Below are positions 62,653-64,000 of a stretch of 64,000 nt of DNA, piece after piece. Position numbers and translations under genes: made by a program. Origin of the DNA: Chloroflexota bacterium (GTDB lineage: Bacteria; Chloroflexota; Limnocylindria; Limnocylindrales; CSP1-4); contig JAHBUZ010000003.1 of assembly GCA_019637815.1 (NCBI GenBank), positions 62,001 to 126,000 on the forward strand. Reading direction: 5' to 3'. The notes beneath the pieces are model-generated. The model saw nothing but the letters and a program-made list of their open reading frames with translations. It did not search any database and was not told the DNA's origin. The stretch's first letter is position 1, and each line of letters begins with the position of its first letter.

Positions 62653-64000
62653 CTATGCCACGCTGGAGAGTGGATCAGCGTAGTCGTCGGATTCGGCCAC
62701 CACCGCTCCCGCCGCCCGTACCACGGCCGCGCGCAGCTCCGGCCGAGCGGCGAGGATGTCCGGGCCCACCCGGACGGCATAGCCCGGATACCGCTTGACC
62801 GCGGTCATCAGCGAGGTGCCCGTCTCGACGGTCGCGACGAGGCAGGCGAGGAATCTCGCCGCCGGGTAGTCCCAGATGGTCAGGTGGCGTCCGGCGTACG
62901 GCAGGCACGCCCCCCGCGGGCGCGTCAGGCCGGGTCACCGACCCGGTGGCCAGGCGCTCGTCGCTCGGGTCCATCGGCTCGACCACCGACACCATCCGGA
63001 TGGCGGCGTCCACGTTGTGGAGGACGACATCGCCCGGGCGCATCTCCCGCAGCAGCCGCCAGCCACCCTTGGGCTCGTCGGGCGCGCACAGGATCCCCAG
63101 GCACGTCTCGTTCGAGACGCCCTGGTTGACCTGGTAGACCCGTGGATCCCGTGGTCCCTCGACGATGGTCGGCCTGCCGCCGGGGACGGAGATGCGCCGT
63201 CCCACGGACGCGGCCGACGCCGCCTTGGCAGCGAACGAGGACCGGTCGGCCACGACCACCATCGGGTCTGCCGTCGCGGTGAACCGTGCCCTCCCGAGCC
63301 CCGCCTCGTCGATGAATGCGTCGAATGCGTCCCTCGCCTCGGGATGGGCGGCGAGCACGTCCTCGCGGAGCACCCGGACGACCCACGCGATCACCAGCGG
63401 GTCCTCGCCCAGGTCGTTCCCATGAGGTGGGCGATGGTCGAGCGTCATCACGTGCCGCTTCGGGCTGGGCGAGAGGAAGTGGTTGAAGGGGGACAGGTTG
63501 CGGAGCGCGCGGATGCGCTGGTACTCGTCCGGATCGGCCGTCGCCAGTCGCGCGAGCGGGTCGTCGCCTCTGCTTCGCCTGGGCGAGCACGGCAGGATGT
63601 GGCTCAGTTTCCAGCGTGCGGTCCAGATGATCGGGTTGGCTCCGTCCACGCAGCGGCCGAGGAGCTGCCACTCCCGGGCCAGGGCGCGCTCGTCGGGACG
63701 GAGCCGATGGGCGGCCGGCACCGCCCGGGAGCGAAGGCTCCGAAGTAGGTCCGGCGGAGCGGCGCCCTCGCGGCTGCTCCGGAGCAGCCGCTGATGCAGC
63801 CAGATGGCGGGTGAGTTGTCGGTGAAGACGAGCGTGCGGCTGGCGCCGCCTTGGGTCTCCTTCGCCCTCGGCTGCGACCCTTGGCGGCGGACCAGGAGGG
63901 GCAGGGCACGATCCTCGATGGCCTCATGGAGTGCGTGGTGCGCAGCAAGGATGCTGTCGGGGCCCACGAGCAGGTCTTGGGTCAGCAGCTCCTCGCGGAC
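62653..64000 (-). CDS. EVE/PUA-like domain protein, frameshifted in this sequence and cut by the window edge
   Basis: On the minus strand the frame is open from the window edge (VREELLTQDLLVGPDSIL) to about 62915. It has unknown N-terminal sequence (KLSHILPCSPRR, RNLSPFNHFLSPSPKRHVM) and then an EVE-like stretch, RVYQVNQGVSNETCLGILCA to GGWRLLREMRPGDVVLHNVDAAIRMVSVV. It then turns into Arg/Gly-rich nonsense. Another frame from 62934 to the TAG at 62653-62655 reads well (YAGRHLTIWDYPAARFLACLVATVETGTSL). Removing one base from the six-C run at 62910-62915 joins the two. EVE-like domains are common in modified-DNA restriction proteins, but no nuclease motif is proved here. Confidence 0.6.

Overview
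Kind of organism. The window is very GC-rich (around 70% by eye) and is a dense bacterial housekeeping block followed by an accessory tail. The gene set suggests a high-GC Chloroflexota-type bacterium: a short EF-Ts, a ProRS of the archaeal/eukaryotic-like type with a C-terminal cysteine domain, RNase J, RodZ-like and DUF3352 surface proteins, family 4 uracil-DNA glycosylase and an F420-type PPOX protein. A high-GC actinobacterial relative is not fully excluded from sequence alone. Layout. 1-12.9 kb: end of acpP, rnc, smc, ftsY, an AlkA-like glycosylase, ffh, a DUF3352 protein, then rpsP-khpA-rimM-trmD-rplS-rnhB. 13-25 kb: yraN, rpsB-tsf-pyrH-frr-uppS-cdsA-dxr-rseP-ispG, a membrane-anchored unknown, and proS. 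25-37.4 kb: two surface/membrane unknowns, then the nusA operon (nusA-ylxR-infB-rbfA-nrnA-truB-ribF-kinase-rpsO-pnp), with no rimP in front of nusA. 37.6-54.3 kb: a 14-repeat kelch protein, an EEP-family hydrolase, asd, udg-rnj-ftsK, rodZ-like-cinA-murC, an NTF2-like protein, yajQ, a mini membrane ORF and an unusual TPP-family protein. 54.3-64 kb: accessory genes, namely a secreted unknown, a tyrosine phosphatase, VOC, VapBC, a dif-like XerC/D site, an AbiEii-like nucleotidyltransferase with a small partner, an orphan RHH protein, PPOX, DUF2461, RpiB-like, an Xre/RES toxin-antitoxin pair, and an edge-truncated, frameshifted EVE-like protein. Main discovery candidate. The pnp gene (34829-37411) encodes an 860-residue PNPase with a complete DEDDh (DnaQ/oligoribonuclease-type) 3'-5' exonuclease inserted in the helical linker between its two RNase PH domains. 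All five DEDDh residues and the PNPase catalytic residues are present, so one polypeptide should carry phosphorolytic and hydrolytic 3'-5' activities. The same operon encodes the nanoRNase NrnA, and RNase J and RNase III lie nearby, so the window holds much of an RNA-decay toolkit. Other notable points. RibF is cut to its FAD-synthetase half and overlaps a P-loop kinase gene. A uracil glycosylase ends in a beta-clamp-binding motif on a long tether. A TPP enzyme has lost its catalytic glutamate. Many genes, above all in the tail, have a -10 hexamer exactly six bases before the start codon and no Shine-Dalgarno, which implies leaderless transcripts. Several housekeeping genes carry extended -10 promoters (TGnTAnAcT type). 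Two loci look frameshifted at short homopolymers and should be checked against reads.
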